From the NCBI GenBank assembly GCA_036380435.1, contig DASVES010000088.1, positions 1 through 6,130 of the forward strand: a stretch of DNA of 6,130 bases, given 5' to 3'. The notes under the pieces are model-generated. The model was given only the letters and a program-made list of their open reading frames with translations, was not told where the DNA came from and searched no databases. The position numbers and the translations under genes are program-made. Below, piece by piece: positions 1 to 5,316 of this stretch. This DNA comes from DASQDT01 sp036380435 (GTDB lineage: Bacteria; Acidobacteriota; Blastocatellia; Pyrinomonadales; Pyrinomonadaceae). Each line of letters opens with the position of its first letter. The first letter of the stretch is position 1.

Positions 1-244
1 ACTCTCACCGCCCACACCTTTCTGTCGTCGATACAACGGAGTCGAAAGTGCCGGAACTGGGGCGCAAAGGGGCATCCGGCGCCGGGGTCGTCGCATCAAA
101 AGGTGCTTCAATCCGGCGCGTCCGAACGAGCGCACGTCGCCGGGGCGAAAAACGCGCGGGGCGAAAACCTCACCGCAAGACCCGGAAATATCACCCGGCG
201 AGTTGCATCGAAGGCGGTGGTGGCTTATCCTTCGCACTTTCGCC
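1..244. other. Upstream spacer, no gene seen
   Basis: No convincing coding region was found on either strand. The open frames here are short, very Arg/Gly-rich, lack a good ribosome-binding site, and one runs through the tRNA genes. The only structure I see is an 11-nt direct repeat, CGGGGCGAAAA, at 141-151 and 157-167. The stretch may be the tail of an upstream intergenic region or the 5' flank of the tRNA array. Confidence 0.5.
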
Positions 245-273
245 GTGACGGGCGGACGCAGTTGTTTGATAAC
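245..273 (+). promoter_or_regulatory. Possible sigma70-type promoter of the tRNA array
   Basis: GTGACG (245-250, four of six matches to TTGACA) is followed after 17 bp by GATAAC (268-273, four of six matches to TATAAT). This would start transcription near 280, a few bases before the first tRNA at 289. Spacing and position are right for a stable-RNA promoter, but both boxes are imperfect, so the call is tentative. Confidence 0.35.
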
Positions 274-288
274 ACGAACGCTTTTTTC

Positions 289-361
<73 letters not shown>

Positions 362-373
362 TCCGCGTGAGGC

Positions 374-445
<72 letters not shown>

Positions 446-453
446 TTCGGGCA

Positions 454-538
454 GGGATGAAGGCGGAGGGATGAGGGATGAAGAAGAATTGTTTTATTGA
501 GTCAATCCTATTCATCCTTCATCCCTCATCCCTCATCC
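454..538. repeat. Fold-back repeat of GGATGAG-type heptads (copy 1)
   Basis: The right half (511-538) is four tandem heptads of the form YTCATCC. The left half contains GGGATGA heptads at 468-481. The arms pair perfectly over 18 bp, 466-483 with 517-534 (GAGGGATGAGGGATGAAG and its complement), and pairing weakens toward an AT-rich loop. It fills most of the 101-nt Gly-Val spacer. In transcript form it would be a long hairpin. A second copy built from the same unit lies at 1394-1468. No coding content. Confidence 0.85.
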
Positions 539-546
539 TTTGCTTC

Positions 547-619
547 GGGCGCTTAGCTCAGTTGGTAGAGTACTACCTTGACACGGTAGGGGTCAGAGGT
601 TCGAGTCCTCTAGCGCCCA
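547..619 (+). tRNA. tRNA-Val(GAC)
   Basis: Acceptor GGGCGCT (547-553) pairs with AGCGCCC (612-618). The anticodon stem CTACC/GGTAG encloses loop TTGACAC, so the anticodon is GAC, reading GUC and GUU. The T arm is AGAGG/CCTCT. The discriminator is A619. CCA is not encoded and the trailer begins UUG. Only 10 nt separate it from tRNA-Leu, so the two share a transcript. Confidence 0.97.
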
Positions 620-629
620 TTGGGGAAAA

Positions 630-711
630 GCCGAAGTGGCGGAACTGGTAGACGCGCACGTTTGAGGGGCGTGTGAGGTAACTCGTGGGGGTTCGAGTCC
701 CCCCTTCGGCA
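630..711 (+). tRNA. tRNA-Leu(GAG)
   Basis: This is a class II tRNA with a long variable arm. Acceptor GCCGAAG (630-636) pairs with CTTCGGC (704-710). The D arm carries the Leu-type GGCGGAACTGGTAGACGC. The anticodon stem CACGT/GCGTG encloses loop TTGAGGG, so the anticodon is GAG, reading CUC and CUU. The variable arm contains the GAG-GTAA-CTC hairpin. The T arm is GGGGG/CCCCC. The discriminator is A711, as in Leu tRNAs. CCA is not encoded (TCA follows). Confidence 0.96.
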
Positions 712-847
712 TCATGGCGGCGCACGCCGTTTGACAACGCGTCGCTTTTGCGGCGACCATGGCCACAGACTTTTCCAAAGTGCTCAACCGTGGTCAGGAG
801 CGCGCGGCCGGCGTCCCCTTCCGAGGATGCCGCTGGAAACTTTGTCA

Positions 848-919
848 GGCCCGTTCGTCTAGGGGTTAGGACGTAGCCCTCTCAAGGCTAAAACACGAGT
901 TCAATTCTCGTACGGGCTA
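848..919 (+). tRNA. tRNA-Glu(CUC)
   Basis: Acceptor GGCCCGT (848-854) pairs with ACGGGCT (912-918), with a G1-U72 wobble at the end. The D region has the Glu-type TCGTCTAGGGGTTAGGAC. The anticodon stem TAGCC/GGCTA encloses loop CTCTCAA, so the anticodon is CUC, which reads GAG only. The T arm is ACGAG/CTCGT. The discriminator is A919 and the trailer begins UUG with no CCA. A U34 tRNA-Glu(UUC) must exist elsewhere to read GAA. It is 136 nt after tRNA-Leu, and that spacer holds an isolated TTGACA (731-736) with no clear -10 partner. Confidence 0.95.
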
Positions 920-963
920 TTGAAATTGTGCGGCTTGGTCGCACGTCAGGTTTGAAAGGTTAT

Positions 964-1040
<77 letters not shown>

Positions 1041-1049
1041 TAATCAAAA

Positions 1050-1107
1050 GCCCCTGTGGCTCAGTTTGTGTTGCAGACGACTCTCACATCTGCATTGAGC
1101 CGGGGGC
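1050..1107. ncRNA. Three-tier hairpin between tRNA-Asp and tRNA-Lys
   Basis: Three perfectly matched stem blocks are nested. GCCCC (1050-1054) pairs with GGGGC (1103-1107), GGCTCA (1058-1063) with TGAGCC (1096-1101), and TGCAGA (1072-1077) with TCTGCA (1089-1094). The apical loop is 11 nt (1078-1088), and there is one large asymmetric bulge (1064-1071 against T1095). It starts 9 nt after the encoded CCA of tRNA-Asp. The GGCTCAG motif looks like a tRNA D arm, but its partner lies across the hairpin and there is no matching T arm, so it is not a tRNA as read. It could be a processed spacer RNA, a decayed tRNA, or a repeat element. Function unknown. Confidence 0.55.
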
Positions 1108-1165
1108 CAAGTGTGCCGACTGCCACCAGAGAAGGTTCGCTCCGGGGTCAGGTTGGCGCAAGTTC

Positions 1166-1238
1166 GGATCGGTAGCTCAGTTGGTAGAGCAACGGACTCT
1201 TAATCCGTGGGTCGTGGGTTCGAGCCCCACCCGATCCA
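1166..1238 (+). tRNA. tRNA-Lys(CUU)
   Basis: Acceptor GGATCGG (1166-1172) pairs with CCGATCC (1231-1237). The anticodon stem ACGGA/TCCGT encloses loop CTCTTAA, so the anticodon is CUU, which reads AAG only. The T arm is GTGGG/CCCAC with loop TTCGAGC. The discriminator is A1238. CCA is not encoded and the trailer begins UUG. As with tRNA-Glu(CUC), a U34 partner must be encoded elsewhere to read AAA. Confidence 0.97.
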
Positions 1239-1243
1239 TTGAG

Positions 1244-1304
1244 TTGAAGGTAGGAATGCGCTCAAGGTCCGCACGGGGGCCGCACCTACACTTTACACTT
1301 TCAA
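1244..1304. repeat. Imperfect fold-back with tandem ACACTTT heptads
   Basis: The Lys-Ala spacer holds two tandem ACACTTT units (1288-1294, 1295-1301). Its ends can pair: TTGAA (1244-1248) with TTCAA (1300-1304), and GTAGG (1250-1254) with CCTAC (1285-1289). It has the same plan as the better fold-backs at 454-538 and 1394-1468, in which short tandem heptads form part of a hairpin arm, but it uses a different unit and is weaker. Confidence 0.4.
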
Positions 1305-1309
1305 TCCTC

Positions 1310-1386
1310 GGGGCAGTAGCTCAGTTTGGCAGAGCGCCGCGTTCGCAATGCGGAGGCCAGGGGTTCGAGCCCCCTCTGCTCCACCA
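1310..1386 (+). tRNA. tRNA-Ala(CGC), CCA encoded
   Basis: Acceptor GGGGCAG (1310-1316) pairs with CTGCTCC (1376-1382) and again gives G3-U70, the alanine identity pair, which supports the anticodon reading. The anticodon stem CCGCG/TGCGG encloses loop TTCGCAA, so the anticodon is CGC, which reads GCG only. The T arm is AGGGG/CCCCT with loop TTCGAGC. The discriminator is A1383, and CCA is encoded at 1384-1386. This is the second alanine isoacceptor of the array. It differs from the first in the acceptor stem, D loop and 3' end type, so it is not a recent duplicate. Confidence 0.95.
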
Positions 1387-1393
1387 AGACTAA

Positions 1394-1468
1394 GGGATGA
1401 GGGCAGAAGGGATGAGGGATGAAGTAAGGCGAGTTCTTATTCATCCCTCACCCTTCTGCCCTCATCCC
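1394..1468. repeat. Fold-back repeat of GGATGAG-type heptads (copy 2)
   Basis: The left arm 1394-1423 and right arm 1440-1468 are complementary along their full length with a single-base gap (30 nt against 29 nt). Pairing continues as TAAG/CTTA (1425-1428, 1436-1439) to a 7-nt loop. The arms contain the same GGGATGAGGGATGAA core as the element at 454-538, together with an added GGGCAGAAG. It sits alone in the 91-nt spacer between tRNA-Ala(CGC) and tRNA-Phe. The strong arm identity suggests a young or maintained element. Confidence 0.9.
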
Positions 1469-1477
1469 TGACGTTCC

Positions 1478-1550
1478 GGCCAGGTAGCTCAGTTGGTAGA
1501 GCACGCGACTGAAAATCGCGGTGTCGGCGGTTCAATTCCGTCCCTGGCCA
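1478..1550 (+). tRNA. tRNA-Phe(GAA)
   Basis: Acceptor GGCCAGG (1478-1484) pairs with CCTGGCC (1543-1549). The anticodon stem CGCGA/TCGCG encloses loop CTGAAAA, so the anticodon is GAA, reading UUC and UUU. The T arm is GGCGG/CCGTC with one G-U pair. The discriminator is A1550. CCA is not encoded (TCA follows). It is the last gene of the array, and an intrinsic terminator begins 20 nt downstream. Confidence 0.97.
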
Positions 1551-1570
1551 TCAATTGATCTACACAGTTA

Positions 1571-1597
1571 CGGGGAGTCGCATGGCTTCCCGTTTTT
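1571..1597 (+). terminator. Intrinsic terminator of the tRNA array
   Basis: A 9-bp stem (1571-1579 with 1584-1592, including two G-U pairs) closes a GCAT tetraloop. It is followed at once by five T residues and a further T-rich stretch (TTTTTCGTTT). This is a textbook rho-independent terminator and marks the end of the tRNA transcript. Confidence 0.88.
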
Positions 1598-1604
1598 CGT
1601 TTAT

Positions 1605-1729
1605 GTGCCAACTCAAAAGGAAGATTCTTTTGTAGTATGGCACTCGACCGCGAGTCAGCGTAGCTCTCCACTGAAGCTTGTCCGTAGCGCAGTTGAATCT
1701 GCGGCGGGGAATGTCAGACGTAAGGCTTC
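1605..1729 (+). other. Structured spacer before the small membrane protein gene
   Basis: No gene seen. Two foldable stretches are present. In 1605-1643, GTGCCA/TGGCAC encloses AAAAG/CTTTT. In 1673-1729, GAAGC/GCTTC encloses a tight CGCAG-TTGAAT-CTGCG hairpin at 1688-1703. The 9-mer TCCGTAGCG occurs twice, at 1681-1689 and 1737-1745, the second copy just before the Shine-Dalgarno of the next gene. The second stretch could be part of that gene's leader, but no promoter was recognised. Confidence 0.35.
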
Positions 1730-1756
1730 TAACTTTTCCGTAGCGGGAGGAGTGTA

Positions 1757-1930
1757 ATGATGCCTAAGTGGTTGTTATTTGGTCTCGCTGCTATAGGTAA
1801 CTTCATGGTAGCCGTAATAACTTACCGCGGTGGAAGACTCATCATCCCGATGATCCTCGCCGTCGCGGGGTTGTGCTTCGTTATCGCCGCAGCCGGGGCC
1901 GCGAGAGAGGCGGGGGGCGGTCGCGCCTGA
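1757..1930 (+). CDS. Small two-helix membrane protein, 57 aa
   Basis: I do not recognise a named family. The start is well marked: GGGAGGAG at 1745-1752 lies just upstream of a double ATG (1757 and 1760). The spacing favours the second ATG slightly, which would give 56 aa. Two hydrophobic segments, about residues 5-22 and 28-46, are separated by a short basic turn (TYRGGR), which predicts an inner-membrane hairpin. The tail is short and Arg/Gly-rich (AREAGGGRA). Codon use fits the GC-rich surroundings only partly, since the first 20 codons are more AT-rich than the rest. It stands alone downstream of the tRNA array and converges on the secreted-protein pair. Function unknown. The ribosome-binding site and the clean hydrophobic pattern make a chance reading frame unlikely. 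Confidence 0.75.
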   Translation: MMPKWLLFGLAAIGNFMVAVITYRGGRLIIPMILAVAGLCFVIAAAGAAREAGGGRA

Positions 1931-1976
1931 AGCGGCGCGGCTGATGGGTGAATATGAGGGGGCGAGGTGGGCGTCG

Positions 1977-2010
1977 AAGAAAGAGGGGCGGGTCATGAAA
2001 CCCCCGCCCC
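1977..2010 (-). terminator. Probable terminator of the secreted-protein pair
   Basis: GGGGCGGG (1985-1992) and CCCGCCCC (2003-2010) form an 8-bp GC-only stem with a 10-nt loop. Read on the minus strand, it is followed by TCTTTCTT, a T-rich run. It lies 25 nt past the stop of the 145-aa protein gene. On the plus strand no T run follows, so it should serve mainly the minus-strand genes. Confidence 0.55.
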
Positions 2011-2035
2011 CTGCCCTAAACCCATGAGTTTGGTT

Positions 2036-2473
2036 TTAGTACCCGTTGTAGCCGGCCTCGTAGCCGTTCTCGAACCCCTCGCGGAAATACCGCTTGTAGA
2101 GTTCCTTGTTGCCGAGCTTGGAGCTGTAGTCCTCCGTCGCCTTCTGGTAGTCGCCCTCGTCGCGGAAGTCGTAGCGCTCGTTGCGCTGGCGATCCTTGCG
2201 CCCCTCCTCGATCCCGTTATTGAAGCCGGCGTTGAGGGCCGTCTGGCGAAGATTGGCCGAGCCGCCGTAGTTGCCGTAACGCTCCCAGTTGCGACCGCGG
2301 CGCTCCTCACGCCGCTCTTGCCGATCCTCGCGTCTCTCCTCGCGCCGTTCCTGTCTGGCTTCACGCCGCCGTTGATTGCGCTGGGCGAAAGCCGACGCGG
2401 GAAGCGTCAGGAACGCGACCAGCGACAGCATGAACACCCTGATTAAGAATCCTCGACTTTTGCTATTCATCAT
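2036..2473 (-). CDS. Secreted Arg/Glu-rich protein with GFxxGxxxG repeats, 145 aa
   Basis: A signal peptide covers residues 1-30 (hydrophobic core 9-25, ending ASAFA before QRN), so the product should be exported. Residues 32-60 are almost entirely Arg, Glu, Gln and Asp (units such as QERREERRED) and are probably a charged helix. The C-terminal half holds two related segments, GFNNGIEEG (83-91) and GFENGYEAG (133-141), ending GYNGY. They flank a hydrophilic stretch, YDFRDEGDYQKATEDY (101-116). This layout resembles uncharacterised secreted proteins I associate with Acidobacteriota, but I know of no assigned function. A double ATG opens the frame. AGGGGAG (2474-2480) touches the first ATG, so the second ATG (2470) may be the real start. 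It follows the 99-aa gene by 47 nt on the same strand, probably in one operon. Confidence 0.85.
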   Translation of the reverse strand: MMNSKSRGFLIRVFMLSLVAFLTLPASAFAQRNQRRREARQERREERREDRQERREERRGRNWERYGNYGGSANLRQTALNAGFNNGIEEGRKDRQRNERYDFRDEGDYQKATEDYSSKLGNKELYKRYFREGFENGYEAGYNGY

Positions 2474-2504
2474 CTCCCCTCACTTCCAACACTCTTGTTG
2501 ATGT

Positions 2505-2524
2505 CCGGTTAAGATCCCGGTTAA
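2505..2524. repeat. 8-bp direct repeat CCGGTTAA
   Basis: CCGGTTAA occurs at 2505-2512 and 2517-2524, separated by GATC. The second copy overlaps the stop codon of the upstream minus-strand gene. It may be a protein-binding site or chance. Confidence 0.35.
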
Positions 2525-2820
2525 CGCACTCTGACGCGGCTCATTAGTCTCGTCTGCGTTCGTCCGTTCGGCAAGTATCTCACTTGATAAGTCTCGCGGT
2601 AAACCTGCCTCCCGCGGCGCACGAGGCGCGTTTGCGTCACGACACGGACGCGGCCGTTATTGCGCCCCCTTCTGATTCGATGTGGCCACTGCGGCTCAAC
2701 CGCGTTAGCCGCGATGGTATTCGCCGCGGAGACCGCTGACTCAGCGGCCTTCGCCTTCGCGGGCGAAGCGACGAAACCGATTGCAGCCAGTGACAGCGTA
2801 AGTCCTAACAGTTTCTTCAT
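2521..2820 (-). CDS. Small secreted basic protein, 99 aa
   Basis: The N-terminus is a classic signal peptide: MKK, a hydrophobic core at residues 4-18, and a likely cut after AKA (21-23). Residues 24-43 form an Ala-rich linker. Residues 46-99 are strongly basic, with repeated RVRV, RRGR and TQTRL units. TQTRL occurs at 62-66 and 88-92, and with the alternating pattern this suggests a small beta-rich exported domain. No catalytic motif is seen and I do not recognise a named family. The start is supported by AGAGG seven nt upstream of ATG (minus strand). It is the first gene of a likely two-gene unit with the Arg/Glu-rich protein: both are exported, small and Arg-rich, which suggests related roles at the cell surface. 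A long hairpin in the leader (2843-2895) may affect expression. Confidence 0.85.
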   Translation of the reverse strand: MKKLLGLTLSLAAIGFVASPAKAKAAESAVSAANTIAANAVEPQWPHRIRRGRNNGRVRVVTQTRLVRRGRQVYRETYQVRYLPNGRTQTRLMSRVRVR

Positions 2821-2842
2821 GTCTATACCTCTCTAAAGAATT

Positions 2843-2895
2843 AAGCCGAGTGCAACCACGGCGCGTTCACGGCGCCCAGTGGGAGAACTCGGCCT
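2843..2895 (-). promoter_or_regulatory. Long hairpin in the 5' leader of the secreted-protein pair
   Basis: AAGCCGAGT (2843-2851) pairs with ACTCGGCCT (2887-2895). Inside are a 4x4 internal loop, CCAC/GTGG (2856-2859 with 2879-2882), a 2-nt bulge, GGCGC/GCGCC (2860-2864 with 2872-2876) and a 7-nt loop, making about 18 bp. It ends 22 nt before the start codon, so the ribosome-binding site stays outside. There is no T run to make it a terminator. It could be a cis-acting leader, an RNA stabiliser, or a binding palindrome. No known riboswitch class was recognised. Confidence 0.5.
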
Positions 2896-3140
2896 AATAA
2901 CTCAGACACCACTAAAGAGCAGATAGTTACGCTCGGGTCTTGGCGAGGATGTATAACCCAAATTATGTGGCATCGAAAACTCATGCTTGTCACGCAACTA
3001 ACACGCCGCCTCAGACGATGGCCCGTGTCCGAGCGCGCATCAGCCGGAACGTCGTTGGGAACTTGCCGCTATCTGCCTTGAGTGCGTGGCGGATGACGCC
3101 GGGGGGTGGAAAGCGTCGGCCCGCGCACGGCGGGATTCAG
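2896..3140. other. Divergent intergenic region, no gene seen
   Basis: This is the distal part of the 358-nt gap between the minus-strand secreted-protein pair and btpA. A 94-aa plus-strand frame starting at 2940 lacks a ribosome-binding site and has no recognisable sequence. The region is less GC-rich near 2890-3000, as expected for promoters, but I could not assign a convincing minus-strand promoter. Confidence 0.5.
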
Positions 3141-3170
3141 TTGACACGGACGCCGGCGCGGGGGTTTATT
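3141..3170 (+). promoter_or_regulatory. Possible promoter of btpA, placed for a leaderless mRNA
   Basis: TTGACA (3141-3146, a perfect -35 box) is followed after 18 bp by TTTATT (3165-3170, four of six matches to the -10 box). Transcription would start about 3176-3179, at or beside the ATG at 3179. That would explain why the start has no good Shine-Dalgarno. It also argues against the longer frame beginning at 3086. Confidence 0.4.
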
Positions 3171-3178
3171 GGGTGCCC

Positions 3179-4048
3179 ATGCTCACTTCCCTGTTCCCCG
3201 GACGCAAGCCGGTCATCGGCATGATTCACGTCGGCGCGCTGCCCGGCACGCCCGCCTCCACGCAGGGCGTCTCCGAGATCGCCGCGCAGGCGGCGCGCGA
3301 GGCGCGTGTCTACCGCCACGTCGGCGTGGACGGCCTCGGTATCGAGAACATGCACGACGTGCCCTACCTGCGGGCGGGCGCGTTGGGGCCGGAGGTGGTC
3401 GCGGCGATGGCGGTCGTCGGGCGCGCGGTGCGCGAAGAGGCGGGGTTGCCCACCGGCATCCAGATTCTCGCCGGGGCAAATGTGGCCGCGATGGCCGTGG
3501 CGCACGCCGCCGGTCTCGACTTCGTCCGCGCCGAAGGGTACGCCTTCGCGCACATCGCCGACGAGGGCTGGATAGATTCGGGGGCGGCGGAACTCCTGCG
3601 CTACCGCCGCCACATCGGCGCCGAGCGCGTGCAGGTGTGGGCCGACGTGAAGAAGAAACACTCGTCGCACGCCGTCACGAGCGACGTTAGTCTCGCGGCG
3701 ACGGCCGAGGCCGTGGAGTTCATGCGCGCCGACGCCGTCGTCATCACCGGCGCCGCGACGGGCGAACCGCCCCGCGCCGACGACGTGCGCGAGGCCCGTC
3801 GCGCCTGCCGCCTCCCCGTCGTCCTCGGCTCCGGCGTGGACGCCCGGAACATCGCCGACTTCTTCCCCGACGCCGACGCCTTCATCATCGGCTCCTACTT
3901 CAAGGTTGACGGCCACTGGGCCAACCCCGTCGATGCGCGGCGCATAGAGAAGTTGATGGAGATCGTCAACCGGCTCCGCGAGGGCGCCGGCGGTGGAGGC
4001 GCGTCCACGGCCGACACTTTGAGGGCGCGAGACGGGGAACACGGATGA
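3179..4048 (+). CDS. btpA: BtpA/SgcQ family TIM-barrel protein, 289 aa
   Basis: The BtpA/SgcQ family (PF03437) is predicted to be a (beta/alpha)8 barrel. In Synechocystis, BtpA is needed for stable photosystem I, but homologues in non-phototrophs have no settled reaction. Family signatures seen: GMIHVGALPGTP (14-25), ENMHDVPY (56-63), GANVAAMAVAHAAG (99-112), DFVRAEGY (114-121), WADVKKKHSSH (154-164), ADAVVITGAATGEPP (184-198), VVLGSGVDARNI (214-225) and GSYFKVDGHWANPVD (238-252), the last two resembling phosphate-binding barrel loops. The protein is likely cytosolic. Start: MLTSLFPG at 3179 fits the family. GTG at 3173 and ATG at 3086 are in frame, but the 3086 extension is low in likely protein features. 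The C-terminal 20 residues (GGGGASTADTLRARDGEHG) look unconserved, and the stop codon falls inside a fold-back repeat. It converges on the FAD oxidoreductase gene. Confidence 0.93.
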   Translation: MLTSLFPGRKPVIGMIHVGALPGTPASTQGVSEIAAQAAREARVYRHVGVDGLGIENMHDVPYLRAGALGPEVVAAMAVVGRAVREEAGLPTGIQILAGANVAAMAVAHAAGLDFVRAEGYAFAHIADEGWIDSGAAELLRYRRHIGAERVQVWADVKKKHSSHAVTSDVSLAATAEAVEFMRADAVVITGAATGEPPRADDVREARRACRLPVVLGSGVDARNIADFFPDADAFIIGSYFKVDGHWANPVDARRIEKLMEIVNRLREGAGGGGASTADTLRARDGEHG

Positions 4049-4116
4049 GACGGATGAGCACGGATTAACACGGATTGAATCCGTGACTTTCCGTCTCATC
4101 CGTCCTATCCGTGTTC
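4037..4116. repeat. Fold-back repeat of CACGGAT/GACGGAT units between convergent genes
   Basis: The outer arms 4037-4058 and 4095-4116 are complementary at 20 of 22 positions. Inside, CACGGATT recurs at 4059-4066 and 4069-4076, and the second copy pairs with AATCCGTG (4078-4085). The element begins within the last codons of btpA and supplies its TGA (4046-4048). It ends 28 nt before the stop of the FAD oxidoreductase gene. The position suits a bidirectional transcription barrier, though no T run is present. Confidence 0.85.
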
Positions 4117-4143
4117 TATTCTCTCCGGCCGCCGACGCGACTT

Positions 4144-5316
4144 TCAGAGCAACACCGACTCCTCGATTAAATCCCCCTCGGCGAATCTCTCGGCGCGCAA
4201 GGCGTGGATGTCTATGGCGCGCGACTCCCCGTGCAGGATGAGGTCGGAGACGGCGCGGCCGGTGGCGGGCGAGTGCATGACGCCGTGGCCGCTGAAGCCG
4301 TTGGCGAGATAGAAGCCCGCGACGCCGGGCGCGCGGCCGATGATGGCGTGGTGGTCGGGCGTCATCTCGTAGAGGCCGGCGCGGCACAAGCGGCGGTCAA
4401 CCTTGAGACCGGCGAACGCGGGGACGCGGCGCGCGGCGCGTTCGAGGATTTTGCCGGTGAAGTCGTCGTCGAAGTCAGTGTTGAAGCCGGGCGTCTCCTC
4501 GGGGTCGGGCCAGGCGAGGAGGACGCCGGGCGCTTGTGCTCCATGCTCCACACGGCGGAAGTGGAAGCCGTCGGAGAGATCGATGACCATCGGCATCCGT
4601 TCGGGAAGTCGGTCGAAGGATTGGGCGCCGACGAGTTGCCGGCGTAGCGGCGTGACGGGGATTTCGACCCCGGCGAGGCGGGCCACCTCCGCGGCCCACG
4701 GCCCGGCGGCGTTGACGACCGCGCGTGTCGCGACGCGGCCCCGCGACGTGTCAACGCTGACGACCGCGCCCCCGTCAAGGTCGATTCCCGTCACACGCGT
4801 GTCCGTCCACAGTGTGACGCCGCGCTCGCGCGCGCGTTTCAGAAGGCCGCGCATCACGGCCAGAGGGTCGATGAGGCCGTCGATGGGACAGAAGGAGCCG
4901 CCGGCGATGTCGTCGAGCCGGAGCAGCGGCAGACGCGCGGCGATGTCGTCGGTCGAAAGAATCTCGACGCAGGTCAGGCCGACGGCCCTCTGCCGCTCCC
5001 GGTTCGATTCGAGCTGCGCGAGTTGTCGTTCGCCGGCGAGGAAGAGGTAGCCGATGGGTCGGTAGCCGCAGTCGCGCCCCGTGGCCTCGGAGAAGCGTGA
5101 GAAGAAATCAATCGAGTAGAGCGACATGCGGATGTTGACGGCCGTGGCGAACTGCGCGCGCACGCCGCCCGTCGCGCGGCCCGTCGAGCCTTCACCCAAC
5201 TCTTGCCCGCGCTCGACGACGAGCACGTCGCGGCAGCCGGCCTCCGCCAGATGGTAGGCGATGCTCGCGCCGACGACTCCGCCGCCGATGATGACCACGT
5301 CGGCCCTTTCCGTCAT
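4144..5316 (-). CDS. FAD-dependent oxidoreductase, DAO family (sarcosine/glycine oxidase-like), about 390 aa
   Basis: Members of the DAO family (PF01266) oxidise the C-N bond of amino acids or secondary amines with FAD; the substrate cannot be told from sequence alone. Positions are in the 390-aa reading. The N-terminal Rossmann motif is VVIIGGGVVGASIAYHL (7-23), with E35 closing the second strand for FAD ribose. STGRATGGVR (44-53) is typical of the sarcosine oxidase beta/DadA-like branch. VNAAGPWA (201-208) and a C-terminal FAD block GLYEMTPDHHAIIGR (314-328) with NGFSGHGVMHSPATGR (339-354) complete the fold. Length is normal for the family. Start: MTERADVV at 5316 fits best. In-frame ATGs at 5388, 5334, 5328 and 5325 exist, and the longest adds a basic 24-residue tail with only a weak GGAAG upstream. 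No start has a good Shine-Dalgarno. The gene is divergent from the 133-aa gene and convergent with btpA. Confidence 0.93.
   Translation of the reverse strand: MTERADVVIIGGGVVGASIAYHLAEAGCRDVLVVERGQELGEGSTGRATGGVRAQFATAVNIRMSLYSIDFFSRFSEATGRDCGYRPIGYLFLAGERQLAQLESNRERQRAVGLTCVEILSTDDIAARLPLLRLDDIAGGSFCPIDGLIDPLAVMRGLLKRARERGVTLWTDTRVTGIDLDGGAVVSVDTSRGRVATRAVVNAAGPWAAEVARLAGVEIPVTPLRRQLVGAQSFDRLPERMPMVIDLSDGFHFRRVEHGAQAPGVLLAWPDPEETPGFNTDFDDDFTGKILERAARRVPAFAGLKVDRRLCRAGLYEMTPDHHAIIGRAPGVAGFYLANGFSGHGVMHSPATGRAVSDLILHGESRAIDIHALRAERFAEGDLIEESVLL

Noticed and set aside
454..538. CRISPR-like array
   Set aside because: The repeat unit is 7 nt with no spacers and no cas genes nearby; it is a tandem heptad fold-back.
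714..732. Hairpin ATGGCG/CGCCGT followed by TTT after tRNA-Leu as a terminator
   Set aside because: The stem is short and only three T residues follow; too weak to call.
1050..1150. Possible tenth tRNA between Asp and Lys
   Set aside because: GGCTCAG and GGTTCGC resemble D and T arms, but no acceptor, anticodon and T stems pair together in tRNA order. The sequence folds better as one nested hairpin.
1967..2446. 159-aa plus-strand open frame, hydrophobic
   Set aside because: It is the complement of the Arg/Glu-rich secreted protein gene; Arg/Glu codons read backwards give Leu/Ala/Pro. No ribosome-binding site, and the minus frame has a signal peptide and ordered repeats.
2940..3224. 94-aa plus-strand open frame
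   Set aside because: No Shine-Dalgarno, no recognisable pattern, and it overlaps the btpA promoter and start in another frame.
3137..4387. 416-aa open frame on the minus strand opposite btpA
   Set aside because: It is an antisense shadow of GC-rich codons. The sequence is low-complexity and Arg/Gly/Val-rich, it overlaps both btpA and the oxidoreductase, and the plus-strand frame has clear family motifs.
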